A stretch of 58,000 bases of DNA. It comes from Gnetum montanum. Its lineage: Eukaryota > Streptophyta > Gnetopsida > Gnetales > Gnetaceae. Positions 34,690-45,510 of the stretch are shown here, piece by piece (position 1 is the stretch's first letter; the number at the start of each line of letters is the position of its first letter). The stretch covers positions 427,451-485,450 of the forward strand of contig MNCI01005943.1 in assembly GCA_015680685.1 (NCBI GenBank). Direction: 5' to 3'. The translations under genes were made by a program, and so were the position numbers. Under the pieces are notes generated by a model, which saw nothing but the letters and a program-made list of their open reading frames with translations, was not told where the DNA came from and did not search any database.

Positions 34690-35324
34690 GGAATTTGAAG
34701 TATGACAGTCCATTATGAAAGGATATACTCATCCCATCAATAGTTGTATAGGAACTTCACTACCAAAAGGTAAGTCATCTCACAATGACAAAAATAATTT
34801 TATGGTCAATTCAAAGGCTAGGAGTTGTCTTTACTATGGTCTTAGCAAACTTGAATTTAATAGAATAACTGGATGTGAAATTGTCAAAGAAATTTAGAAA
34901 GTTTTTAGAAGCCATTTATGAGTGAACCTTAGTGGTGAAACAATCCAAACTTCTAGTCTTACAATCTAAATATGATAAGTTGAAAATGAAAGAAGGTGAA
35001 ATAATTAAAGATTATTTTCCTAGGGCCAATGATCTTGTAGTAGCCATTAGAGGTATAAGGAAAGAGTTACTTGAGAGTGAAGTCATCATTAAAATCAGTA
35101 AAAATCTATGACCTAAATTTAGACCCAAAATCATTGCCATGGAAGAAATTAAGGATCTCTCCATACTCAAATTTGAAGAATTGCAAAGTGTACTTGTAGC
35201 ATATGAAATGAATCTCATTAGTGAAAGTACTATCAAGGAGAATGCGATAGAAATAGAACCCACATGTGGTTGCGATGTAGGTATGTTGTGCACATGTGGC
35301 AATGTGGGCGTTACAGAGATTGAA
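34690..35324 (+). pseudogene. gag: E3 gag, N-terminal part
   Basis: The copia gag domain (UBN2-type) is recognisable from NRITGCEIVKEI (about 34850-34897) through KMKEGEIIKDYF and ANDLVVAIRG (about 34985-35060) to MEEIKDLSILKFEELQSVLV (35139-35198) and AYEMNL. It has stops and one shift. The sequence up to 35324 is less typical of gag and richer in CpG, so the true end of gag here may be earlier, near 35250. Gag forms the particle. The frame is cut by the insertion that follows. Confidence 0.7.
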
Positions 35325-37244
35325 TGCGATAGTTGGGTGAATTGAAAAGACTAATTGACAGGCACTGAGGTTGAAGGGCCTATATGCTTATATGTTGAAA
35401 ACATTGGATGACTACCCATTGCCATAGAGGGTTGAGGTTGCGACACTATCACAGTGATAGGAAAGGGGATGGAAAACTATGACTAATGAAAATGGGCAAT
35501 GAAGGTAGAAGGGATACCTATGGTGTAGATTGGACCACCACCTTATGAGTGGGAGTCCAGGTCCTCTTGGCCATCTTGGAAGGTTTCTTCATAGTGGGAT
35601 GCAATGTCCCATTCTCTTGCCCTACTTACTTGAACAAGTTGGCTCAGCATCCACTGGTATGTCTCGGTCAATGGGATGGTGATATCAGGAGTTGGGATGA
35701 ACTCCCTCCCATTCTGATAGATGAACTCAACGTTACGTTTCTCTTCAAATTCACGACATTCTAACGATAGATTGGCTTGGATTTTTAAATATAGAAATTT
35801 GTACTACTCCTCGTCTTGTGACATGTGTTTGGGTGATTGCTGCCACTATCTAAGGGACTATCGCAACATAAACACTAAGCTTAGTGGTCACTCAGAACTT
35901 GCTGTATTCTGGATAGAGTAGGGCACCTCTAGGTTCGAGATGGGAACAATCGTAGTTGTAGAAATCATTTTCTATTATGTGATAGGTACAAACAGGAAGG
36001 GTATATGTGAGAAATAGTTTCAAACAACGTGTTGTTACACTAAGTGGTTGTAGTTGAAAGCCTCAAGAAGGGAGGCTAAAACTGGGTATGCTGGAAAGGG
36101 TCAAAAACTAGTTTCCTTCATTGTTATACCTACTACACTGAGCAAGACTGCTATGCTAAAAGGTTTGCTATGGTGTAGGGGACGCAAGCAACGTAACACG
36201 ATGGGCAGCGTACCATAGTGGATAGCATAGCATAGTAGATGGTGTCACGTAATGGGTAGTGTAACACTGTAGACAGGTGTTACACAGTGAGAGGCATAAC
36301 ACTGTAGATGGATGAGCAGTCAATGTATCACACTGATTAGATTTCTATGCCACATAGGGCACAACCAGCGTAGCATGGCTGACAGAGTAATCATGGTATA
36401 GTAAACAGTCAAAGGCTTTCGTCCTGCAGGGTTCCAGAGGAACTGTCGTTGCAACCAGTCTGCACCACCCAATGTGTAGATAACCGCAAGGGTGTCAAGT
36501 CTACGCTAGTAGGTGACGGGGTACAAATAGCATGCAGGATTACCCATGAAGAAAAGAAGGGGCAAAAAGAAGGCCCTCCTTCTAGCATCAAAAACTATAG
36601 CAACCAAAAACATAAGTGGCTGGAACACTGAGAGGTTACCGGGCATACAGCCTAACCCTGGATCTGTGCGAGGGTCATGCTAGAGTAAACGAAAACAAGG
36701 TGCCCTGAATGGTCTGGTTGATCAAAAAGGGACTTAATGATGTACAATAACCTTTCGTAAATAATTATTTTAAAGATGTTATGTATAACTTAAAAGATAA
36801 ACGTAAACTAATAAACAATGATGCAAAATATGGTGATGGAAAAACAAAATGAAACAAGCTTGATTGAGAGAGTGCAACACCCCAAAATTGGGGGATCTGA
36901 TCTTTGTTTGACTGGAAGGTATACAACTGATGCATAATGTGGATAGGCATAGCTTACAATGGAACATTATGGTCACAGGTCTTAGACTGCTACCAATGGC
37001 TTTCTAACAACAACTGATGAGCTGATGCTTGCTGGGCTAGGAGAGATCCAGGAGGTGCTACCACTGGTGTTTGTTGTTTGTTAACCTTCCACTTGCCAGT
37101 CTCTTTGCCAAAGCTAATCACCAAAAAGTTGAATGCCAAAATTCTAGTTCCAAGAAAGCCAAATGCCAAAAATGCTAACTTTTTGAAGCCAACCACAAGA
37201 AATATGATTCCAAAAGCCAACCCCTTGAACATTATTTGCTGGGA

Positions 37245-37252
37245 TATTTATA
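37245..37252 (-). promoter_or_regulatory. TATA box candidate in the 3.6-kb insertion
   Basis: TATAAATA on the minus strand within a GC-richer context (GGGTCCTATAAATATCCC). It lies downstream, on that strand, of the palindrome clusters. Confidence 0.45.
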
Positions 37253-37326
37253 GGACCCGGAGCATGAGAAAGCTGTGGTTTGGATGCCACGTGTCCTGGG
37301 TCCCATAGGGTGCCAACGTGAATGTG

Positions 37327-38564
37327 CTAGACTAGTGTGTAGTGCTACACTGCAGTGTTACGTTGGCATGCTATGCTACAATGTAATGTTGAACATGAAA
37401 CCTGCTATGTTGTGACCATACTGTTCAAGCTGCATGTGCCAAAATCCAGGGAACTACCATGTTTGTTACAAAGAATGCCAACAATGAATGCAAAGTGGAG
37501 CCTATGCTCCAAGACTACATCTTCCCTACTCTTGTGAGTAGGGTCAAGCATAGGAACAACTTTGAAAATCAACAGGGGAGTGCAAAACAAAGAAAACTTG
37601 CTAATCTTGTCTGTTGAAGAGATGTCGAGTCGGGAGTGACCATTGCCAACAAGTTCTAGAGCTAACTGGAGACGTCCTGACACTTCCATGCAAGCGTTAT
37701 GCTACTTATGCTGCCTAGCATATCGACATAGCGTAAACATCCACACACTACGTTATGTTATGCTGCATAGCATAGCGTAGCGTACCTACCAGTCTTGAGA
37801 GAAATCTTGCCCAAAAGCCAAAGATACATGTCCAAGGCCTAGCCAGGAAAGCAAATTCTACAATTGACAACCCTACCTTTCATGTTGAAAGGTCTTGGGA
37901 CCTACAAAGTTCATCTTTGGGACACTTTCATGCTTCATGTCCTTACTACACTATGCTACACTGTGTAGCATAACACAGCATAGCAGCCAATGTGACATGC
38001 ATCCTTGCATGATCTGTAATGCTCTATCAAGAAACTTTGCTTGAGAACCAAAGACGTACTGGGACAGGCAGTCTTGGAGGTTGAGGTATCTCCAAGTGCA
38101 ATTCTTTTGCTAAAACCACTTGCTAGAGGACCTTCATGCATTCTAACCCTGCTACGCTATGCTGCGTTGCGTAGCGTAGCACAGTGTAGCACCCAGTTTG
38201 GGTTGGATTCTGACTCACTTTGCAATCATTTTACGATATGATGTCAATCATGTCCTAGTGTGGCTGCAGAACCAACATATTTGATGGTTGGTGTGTGGGA
38301 AAATATGTTTACTCGGTTAGAGCAATCTAAGCAGGAGTGTCATCACAGTAAAACCCTGCTACGCTATGCTACACTGTGTAGCGTAGCACTCAAATTGAGA
38401 TGATTTCTAATGAAATTTTCCATATTTTTCTACATCATGTTGCTCATGCATTAAGGAGAAATGGGGCAGATGCCCTAGAGGGCTAAGTCATTGTCAATCT
38501 ACATCTTTGATGCCCGATCAATCTTCTCAAGGCCTACTACACTATGTAGCATAGCGTAGCGTAC
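37327..38564. repeat. Regularly spaced palindrome clusters
   Basis: Clusters at about 37327-37391, 37693-37790, 37944-37985, 38149-38192, 38355-38389 and 38533-38564 share the words GCTACGCTATGC, GCATAGCGTAGC and GCTACACTGTGTAGC. The last word is a perfect odd palindrome (two arms of 7 around a T). Centres from 37768 on are about 194, 208, 202 and 176 bp apart, while the sequence between clusters is not similar. Weaker relatives occur at 36140-36390. Confidence 0.75.
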
Positions 38565-38922
38565 CAAGCCTGCAATTAGAAAACTTACCGACTATTTAGG
38601 TCATCCTAAATACCTTTGACAGCTCCTAGCATGGTCCCTAGGTAGACCATTAGCTAAGTCAAGTGTCAAGCTAGGCAAGCTAGAGGGTGTAGCAAGCTTG
38701 TCAGCCCGGGTGATAGACAATTTGTTGGACTATACAATCTACCCCTAGTGCCCTTTTCATGCAAACTAGCCTCATGGATGGGTGTTACATTGACTGTGCT
38801 TTAGAGGGTGGCAAGAAGGCTCGGAAGTAGCTTTGTAGGCATTAGGACTTCTGGGGTGCCATGTTGGCTGCATGGTGTGACACCATGCTTGCAGAGATCC
38901 CTGCCCAAATTTTGAGACTACA

Positions 38923-41900
38923 TTGAATCATGAGAGTCCTAAAATTTATGGTATTTCAATCCTCACATCAAAGCATTATGAAGGTTTATTAGACAAAAAG
39001 AAATACTTACCTAGGTTTGAATATTTAGCTAAAATAAGGAAAATGGTTTATTCTTATAGTGGTAAGATTGGACATATTCAATCTTTTTGTTATTTATGGT
39101 TGAAATACTATAATTGATATTCTTCAAAATAGACTAAGAAAGGTATGTTATAGGAAAGAAAAGTTTTGAGACCTAAGGAAAAGAAGTCTAAAGAAGGAAT
39201 GCTGCTCAAGTTACTCTCTCTACTATTAAAAGGAACACCTAGTATATTGATAGTGCATGTTCTAGATATATGATAGGTGACAAATCTCAATTCATACAAT
39301 TTTCAGAATAAAACTATAGAATAGGCATCTTTGGAGATAATGCAGAAACTCGAATTAAAGGTATTGGTACTCTTGGAGGTGAGGATCAACCTTCTATTAA
39401 ACAAGTATTTTATATTAAAGGTCCTAAACATAATCTTCTTAGTGTAAGTTAGCTTTGTGATCCAAACATTGATGTTACATGTTCCAAGGATTTATGTAGA
39501 GTAAGAGATCCTTAGGAAAAGTTATTATAGAAGGAGATAGAAAAGCAAATGTTTATACTAATATTTTAGAAGATATTTCTAATCTTGAACCCAAGTGCTT
39601 GATTAGCAATGTAGTTGATGTTTATATTTGGCATTGGAAACTAGGTCACATTAACAAAGACATTCTTCAAATCCTTGTTTCCAAAGATATGATTCGGGGA
39701 CTACCCAAACTAAAGGATTTTTCCATAAATACTTGTGATGCTTATCAAAATCTAAAACAAAAAAGGGTAGGGTTTGGTAAGAAGAATTACATCTCATCTC
39801 ACATCCTTTAGAACTACTTCATATGGACTTGGTTCACCCCTCTCAAACTCTTTTGAGAAAAAAAAAGATATTATCTAATCATTATTGATGATTTTTCTTC
39901 TTTTACATGGGTCACTTTTTTATATCACAAAGTTAAAGATTTTGAGCATTTTATCAGAATTTGTTACTAGATTCAAAATGAAAATGGATATCCTATCAAA
40001 ACTATAAAAAGTGATAATGGAGGAGAATTCAAGAATGCCAAATTTAAAGAATATTATCAATTAAATAGTGTAAATTAGTAATTTTCTACACCTAGGACTC
40101 CTACACAAAATGGAGTAGTAGAATGAAAAAATAGGATTCTGAATGAAATGGGTAGAACCATTTTGAATGATAAAGACATTAAATATTACTTTTGGGCTAA
40201 AGCTCTTAGTATATCATGTTATGTCTCCAACAGACTTTTGGTAAGAAGATTCACTACCAAAGTATCATATGAACTATGGATAGGTAGAAAGCCTTCAATT
40301 AGTTACTTTCATGTTTTTTTATGCAAAATGCTATATTTTGAATGAAAAATATGCTTTGGGAAAGTTTGATCCCAAAACTGATGACGATATTTTTCTAGGA
40401 TAGTCTATAGTTAGTAGGGCATACAAGGTGTTTAACAAATGAACTAACATTGTGGAGGAAACTATAAATGTGAAAATAACTAATAGTGATACTTTTGATT
40501 CAAATTTCCAAACTGATGAAGAAGAAATTCCTATTTAGAAAATGTCTAGCACTTCACATATAGAAATTGAAAAAGATCCTAAAATGAAAAGTGAACATGG
40601 AGATGCTACTCAACCTCAACTTAAAATGCCTAGACTTTGAAGATCACATTCCTTTAATTATGTTATAGGACAAATGGAAGAGGAAATAAAAACCAAGAGT
40701 CAAACAAAAGATATCTTTGCTTATGCTACCTATCATTCACAAATTGAGCCCAAAAACTTTATAAAGATAGAAAAGTAGGAAGGATGAACTTCAACCATCC
40801 AAGAAGAGTTAAATCAAGTTATTAGAAATGATGCATGGGAACTTACTTCTAAACCCATCAACAAAAAAATTAATGGAAAAAAATGGATGTTTAGGAACAA
40901 GACTAATGAAAATGAAAACATTATAAAAAAAAGTCAAATTAGTTGCTAAAGGTTACAATTAGCAAAAGGGTATTGATTTTGATGAAACATTTACTCCTAT
41001 AGCCAAGCTTAAGTAAATGAGACTTCTTTTAGCTTATGCAAGAATGAAAGGAATCAAATTGTATTAAATGGATGTCAAAAATGCCTTTTTGAATGGAACC
41101 ATTCAAGAGGAAGTGTATTTTAAGCAACCTAAAGGATTTTTAGAACATATCCATCCATATTATGTCTTTAAACTAGAAAGGACACTCTATGGACTCAAAT
41201 AAGTCCCTAGAGCTTGGTATGATAGATTCTCACAACATCTCATGTCTAATGGTTTTGAAAAAGGTAGGAATAATGTAACTTTATTTCTAAAATGAAATGG
41301 TTAGGATCTTCTTATTGTCCAAATTTATATTGATGATATTATGGAGCTACCAATGAAATTTTATGTTAAAATTTTAATGTTATGCAAACAGAATTTGAAA
41401 TGAGTAAGATGGAAAAAATTAATAACTTCCTTGGATTTCCAATCAATCAAACCAAAGATGGATCTATTATTTGTTTTAAAAAATACATCAAAGATCTATT
41501 ACAAAAATTTAATTTGGCTGAGGTGAAAGCTAAGGTAATACCAATAACTACATGCTTCAAGTTAAGCAAAGATGAACAAGGAAAATCAATTGATCTCAAG
41601 CTCTATAGAGGTATGACTGATAGTCTACTATATCTAATTACTAGTAGATCTGATATTGCTCTAAGTATTGGAATTTATGTGAGGTATCAAGCTAATCCCA
41701 AAGAATTTCATTTGAAATTTGTCAAGATAATTTTTCATTATCTAAAAGGTACTGCTAATTGGGGACTTTGGTATCCAAAGGACTCATTATTTGATCTTGT
41801 TGGGTATTGTGATGTAGATTGGATAGGTTGTATAGATGATTGTCAAAGCACAAGTGGCAGTTTCTTCTTTCTTGGAAAGAGTCTTGTCTCTTGGGGAACT

Positions 41901-42275
41901 AAGAAGCAAAATTCTACATCACTATCTATGGTGGAAGCAGAATACATTTCAGCGAGAAATTGTTGTGCATAAATTCTTTGGATTAAAGAAACACTCAAAG
42001 ATCTAGGAATCAAATCAGACAAGACACCAATTTTTCATGACAATAACAATGTTATTAATATGACTAAAAATCCTATTGAAAATTCTCATATGAAGCATAT
42101 TGAAATTTGGCATCACTTCATAAGGGAACATATTCAACTTATGCATGTTAAGTTAGAATATATTGGGACAAATGGTCAACTTGTTAATGCCTTCACCAAG
42201 CCTCTTAATGAATAGAGACTCACTTCTCTATGTAAAGATATGAGGATAGGACCATGTCCTATTAGGTGAGAAATA
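38923..42275 (+). pseudogene. pol: E3 gag zinc knuckle, protease, integrase, RT and RNase H
   Basis: Zinc knuckle: GKIGHIQSFC (about 39060-39095; two of the cysteines have become Tyr or Ser). Protease: YIDSACSRYMIGD (about 39240). Pre-integrase: WHWKLGHINKD (39630). Integrase catalytic residues are visible: MDLVHPS (about 39820), KSDNGGEFK (40010) and NGVVE (40110). RT: FDETFTPIAKLK (40980), DVKNAFLNG (41070), YIDD intact (41326-41337), then a small deletion shifts the frame. RNase H: the long clean frame 41382-41972 (RSDIALSIG, GYCDVDWIG, STSGSFFFLG, SLSMVEAEYISA) and its C-terminus to about 42270. Many stops replace Gln, Arg or Trp codons. Not functional, but all domains of an autonomous copia element are represented. 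Confidence 0.85.
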
Positions 42276-42512
42276 TATCTATTCTAAATAAATAAAAACA
42301 AAATAAAAATAAAGAGGGAGATAAAAAGAACTCATATTTGGGAGAATTTTTACTTGAAAACTTCTTTTCGATGATGCACAAAAAGGTGGAGTATTATGTG
42401 TTCTTGACTCTATTTGCCTATTAAATGTTTTTTGTTATCTTTGTACTTTTTCCTATTAAATTCTTCTTGTTTTTTTTGTGCTAATGCATTTTCTCAAGTT
42501 TTGTACATCACC

Positions 42513-42526
42513 AAAAAGGAGGAGAA
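42513..42526 (+). other. E3 polypurine tract
   Basis: AAAAAGGAGGAGAA ends exactly where the 3' LTR starts, the position of plus-strand priming. Confidence 0.85.
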
Positions 42527-43533
42527 TATTGACCTTTTGGTATGTCAAAATCTTGAAAAATGAAGAATTTGGAAGTATGCTTATGATCTTGCAATTCCAA
42601 GAAAGGTGAATAAATGATACCATGACAAGAGCATGAATTGATAATCTAGTATACTAAAGTATACTAAGAAAATGCAAAGATCTGGATGAAATCAAAAGGA
42701 CATGAGACATCTCGATTCCAAAGAAGATGTCCTAGAAATTGCCAAGATGTCTTATTCTACTACAAGACGTCTCTACTGAGAAGCTCTAGTCTTAGGCAAG
42801 ACATATTTAGAAAACAACAGATCTCTTAGGTTGTGACTAGACATCTTAGCCAAGACATATCAACTAAGATCTCTTGAAACTAGTCAAGATGTCTTAACCA
42901 AGATGTCTAAATAAAAATAAAGCATCTCACCTGCAAGATGGAGAAACCTAGTAAGACATCTCAAGCTCATGAAAGATGTCTCAACTAGCTATTTCTCGCC
43001 ATTACATGAATTTCAATGAACATATGATGTTGACAAGGCTATAAAAGAAATGAATACCTTTTTGGGAAAAGAAATCACTATTCATGTAATCAGGTAATCA
43101 TTGTATACATCTTTTGAGAATTTTTGTACTTCATTTCTCTATTATTTAATGAATTTTATGTTGTTTTGTCAAGCTGAAAAGAAAGGAATCAAAAGCTTAT
43201 TTCATATTCTTCCCTGATCTTTCTATCTCCTATTGTAAGCCTTAAGGAATTGAATGTGCTTCTTGAGATAACATATCTTTTGAGCTTGTTGGGACCTTAA
43301 GGGGTTGGGTGTCTTTCTAAGAGAAAACACCCATAGAAAAGCTTAATACTTTGTAAAGGTTGTGGTGCTCTTGAAACCACATTTTTTAAGGATCAAAGTT
43401 TGGAGATGTGTAAGGATTCTATCCTCCAAATGTGGATGTACCTAAGTTGGGGAACCATGTACATCTGTTGTCCAAAAATTGGGTCTCATTGGCTAGAACT
43501 TATTCAACCCCCTTTCTAAGTTCTTGATCCTCA
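42527..43533 (+). repeat. E3 3' LTR (1,007 bp)
   Basis: Matches 33547-34541; its first dinucleotide has changed from TG to TA. A GGCTATAAAAG TATA box lies near 43036. It ends CCTCA and is followed by ATAAG. Confidence 0.9.
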
Positions 43534-44562
43534 ATAAGTATCTTAATATTTAGTTAGCACTAATTTTAAAATTACTCTTATATACCTTTTACTTTTGAAT
43601 CTTAACTTTATTTGCACCTAGAATCATTGAAAAGTAGAATGTTCTATGGCTATAGGGTCTATATCTAAGATTTAAAGAAAAACATAATAAAATTAAATTA
43701 ATTAAGATACAAACTAGAAGCATTGAACATATAACTTGAACAAACAAAAACTAATCATATAACTTACACATATGAAAAATAATAAACAAAGATATAAAAA
43801 ATGATTCTTAAATAATAAACAACTACAAAAATGAAAAAAAAACTTAATTAGAGCAAAAATTATCATCATCATCATCCTAGCCTTGCTCTAATAAAATGGA
43901 ATTGACTAGTGCTTATCCCACTAAGTGGACTCCTAGGAGGTTTGGTATATGAGTGAAAGCCTAACCTCTTTGAGTAGCTACACCAAGGCATCATAATAAC
44001 TATACCAAAATTTAAAAATTAATAAATAAATAATAAATACCTACAAAATATTGTAGATCTAAAACAATTGATACATTTATTTTAAAAAAATATAACAGAC
44101 CTAAAAATAGATATAAATTAAAATGTTATAATATTGACACACAATATTTAAAAATTAGTAAAAAAAATGATAAATTATAAACCTTCATTTATCATAACAA
44201 ATTATTACCACAATTACCAAGCCAAACCTTACTAGGACAATTTTGGATTTTTCACCTTTATACTTCAATAAATCACAAAGACAAAGCCTATGACAAAGAA
44301 TGCAAGGACATAAAAAATGTAAATTAAAAAATTATTCATACAAGGTATAAAAAGGAAAAGAAGTCCAAACCATAATAAATATGATTTCATCAAATTAACC
44401 TACTTTAATATTGCTTTAGGTTACAACAATTCATACTGAAAATCAAGTTTATTAAAACAAAAAATGAAAATCAATAATAACTACTAAACAACCAATATAA
44501 AAAATAATACTACAACAAATTCTAACAACTACATAAAAATAGCCAACATACAACATACATTA
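43534..44562. other. AT-rich stretch without a gene
   Basis: Between E3 and E5. No coding frame or terminal repeat recognised; short (CAT) runs near 43866. The last five bases, CATTA (44558-44562), are the left target duplication of E5. Confidence 0.6.
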
Positions 44563-45372
44563 TGATGAGCCGTGATATCGTGTTCACGATATCGTGGCCT
44601 TCTATGTGATATCACGTACGTGATATCATGGCTTGCCTCATTGCCTATAAATAAAAGGTAGGCGCACTTGGTTTGCATAGTTAATCTTAGTCCCTTATCC
44701 AAACTCTTGCATTTTCTCCCTCTCAAAGTTAGAATTATTTCTATGTGCCTGTAGTAGGAGTCATAAAGTGAACGGATCTTTATTCGAGCATTGTGTACTT
44801 GAGCACACTTTGTGTGTGGCAATAAAGACAAACTTTGTGATAAACCTTGTAGCATTCATAATAGATTAATTAATTTTATTTTCTATTACTTAATGCTTTT
44901 CTTATTTAATTAATGATTCTCTCTCACCCTACAACTCTCCTAAGTAAGCACACATAGTACAATCATTTCAAGCATGCGTGTAACACTTGGTAACCCAGTA
45001 ACAATTAGTATTTGGTAATCCTAGTAGTGTGCACTGGTTTAGGATGTGTACAACAAGTGAGAATGGATACCAGTGTTAGGGTCAGTTAGAGCCTAGTTAA
45101 TAAGTAGTTAAATTAAATTAGTTACATAGTTATCTCTCTCCTCCCTTATTAGTAACAGGACATAAAAACACAAAAAAGTATAAAAATCATATGCCTCAAG
45201 TTTAGTTAACCATACAATCGTGACATACAAGTAAGCTTAGGAAGACAACGATTGATCAACCCATTCTTGTTCCACAAATGCGCATAAGCACTTAGTCCTT
45301 GGAATTCAACCAGATCATGTGTGGACGATTGTATTTATATGGTTGAGTGTAGGGATACCTCCCCACTCATCA
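44563..45372 (+). repeat. E5 5' LTR (810 bp)
   Basis: TGATGAG...CTCATCA. Dyads: GATATC 44574-44579 and 44588-44593; GATATC 44608-44613 and 44622-44627, both with 8-nt spacers. The second reads GATATCACGTACGTGATATC, a perfect palindrome. TATAAATA at 44646-44653 is 18 nt from it. AATAAA lies near 44821. Confidence 0.95.
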
Positions 45373-45373
45373 T

Positions 45374-45391
45374 TGGCACCATTGTCGGGGA
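45374..45391 (+). other. E5 primer-binding site (tRNA-Asp type)
   Basis: TGGCACCATTGTCGGGGA, one base after the LTR; it differs from the E2 site by CG to CA or TG changes. Confidence 0.85.
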
Positions 45392-45510
45392 CTTTGTTGT
45401 TTGTGTGCTAATGAAAACATAGGAAATCTTTCACATCATTGGAATGAACCCTTGGTGTTGATTAAAGAAAAATAATAAATAATAATACATTACACACTGA
45501 ATAGACAATC

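Larger units (their letters stand above)
35325..38922 (-). mobile_element. 3.6-kb insertion in copia gag, candidate giant solo LTR
   Basis: It separates the copia gag domain from its zinc knuckle. It starts TGCGATAG, ends GACTACA, and both sides have TTGAA (35320-35324 and 38923-38927), as expected of a TG...CA LTR with a 5-bp duplication. It encodes nothing recognisable. On the minus strand TATAAATA lies at 37252-37245, the same octamer as in the other LTRs, and upstream of it (37327-38564) are clusters of palindromic GCTACGC/GCGTAGC words. I find no internal repeat of its ends, so if it is an LTR it is a solo one. The boundaries were chosen by inspection; a chance 5-bp match is possible, and the left edge could lie up to about 75 bp earlier. 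Confidence 0.45.
33547..43533 (+). mobile_element. E3: Ty1/copia element with both LTRs, interrupted by a 3.6-kb insertion
   Basis: LTRs at 33547-34541 and 42527-43533, an initiator-Met-type primer site, gag, protease, integrase, RT and RNase H in copia order, and a polypurine tract. Near-matching 5-bp duplications flank it. Without the insertion at 35325-38922 it would be about 6.4 kb. The RT-RNase H wording (FLGFPINQTKDGSI, KKYIKDLLQKFNL, LVSWGTKKQNS) is closest to what I remember of the SIRE/Maximus lineage, but no env-like frame is visible between RNase H and the 3' LTR. Confidence 0.88.

Noticed and set aside
36779-37689. Several overlapping frames of 60-94 codons on both strands in the 3.6-kb insertion
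   Set aside because: No recognisable domain, no consistent frame, and they arise from GC-richer sequence with few stops.
37693-38564. CRISPR-like array, suggested by regular spacing of palindromic repeats
   Set aside because: The repeats are variable, the spacers about 150 bp long, there are no cas genes, and the context is a plant retrotransposon; CRISPR arrays are prokaryotic.
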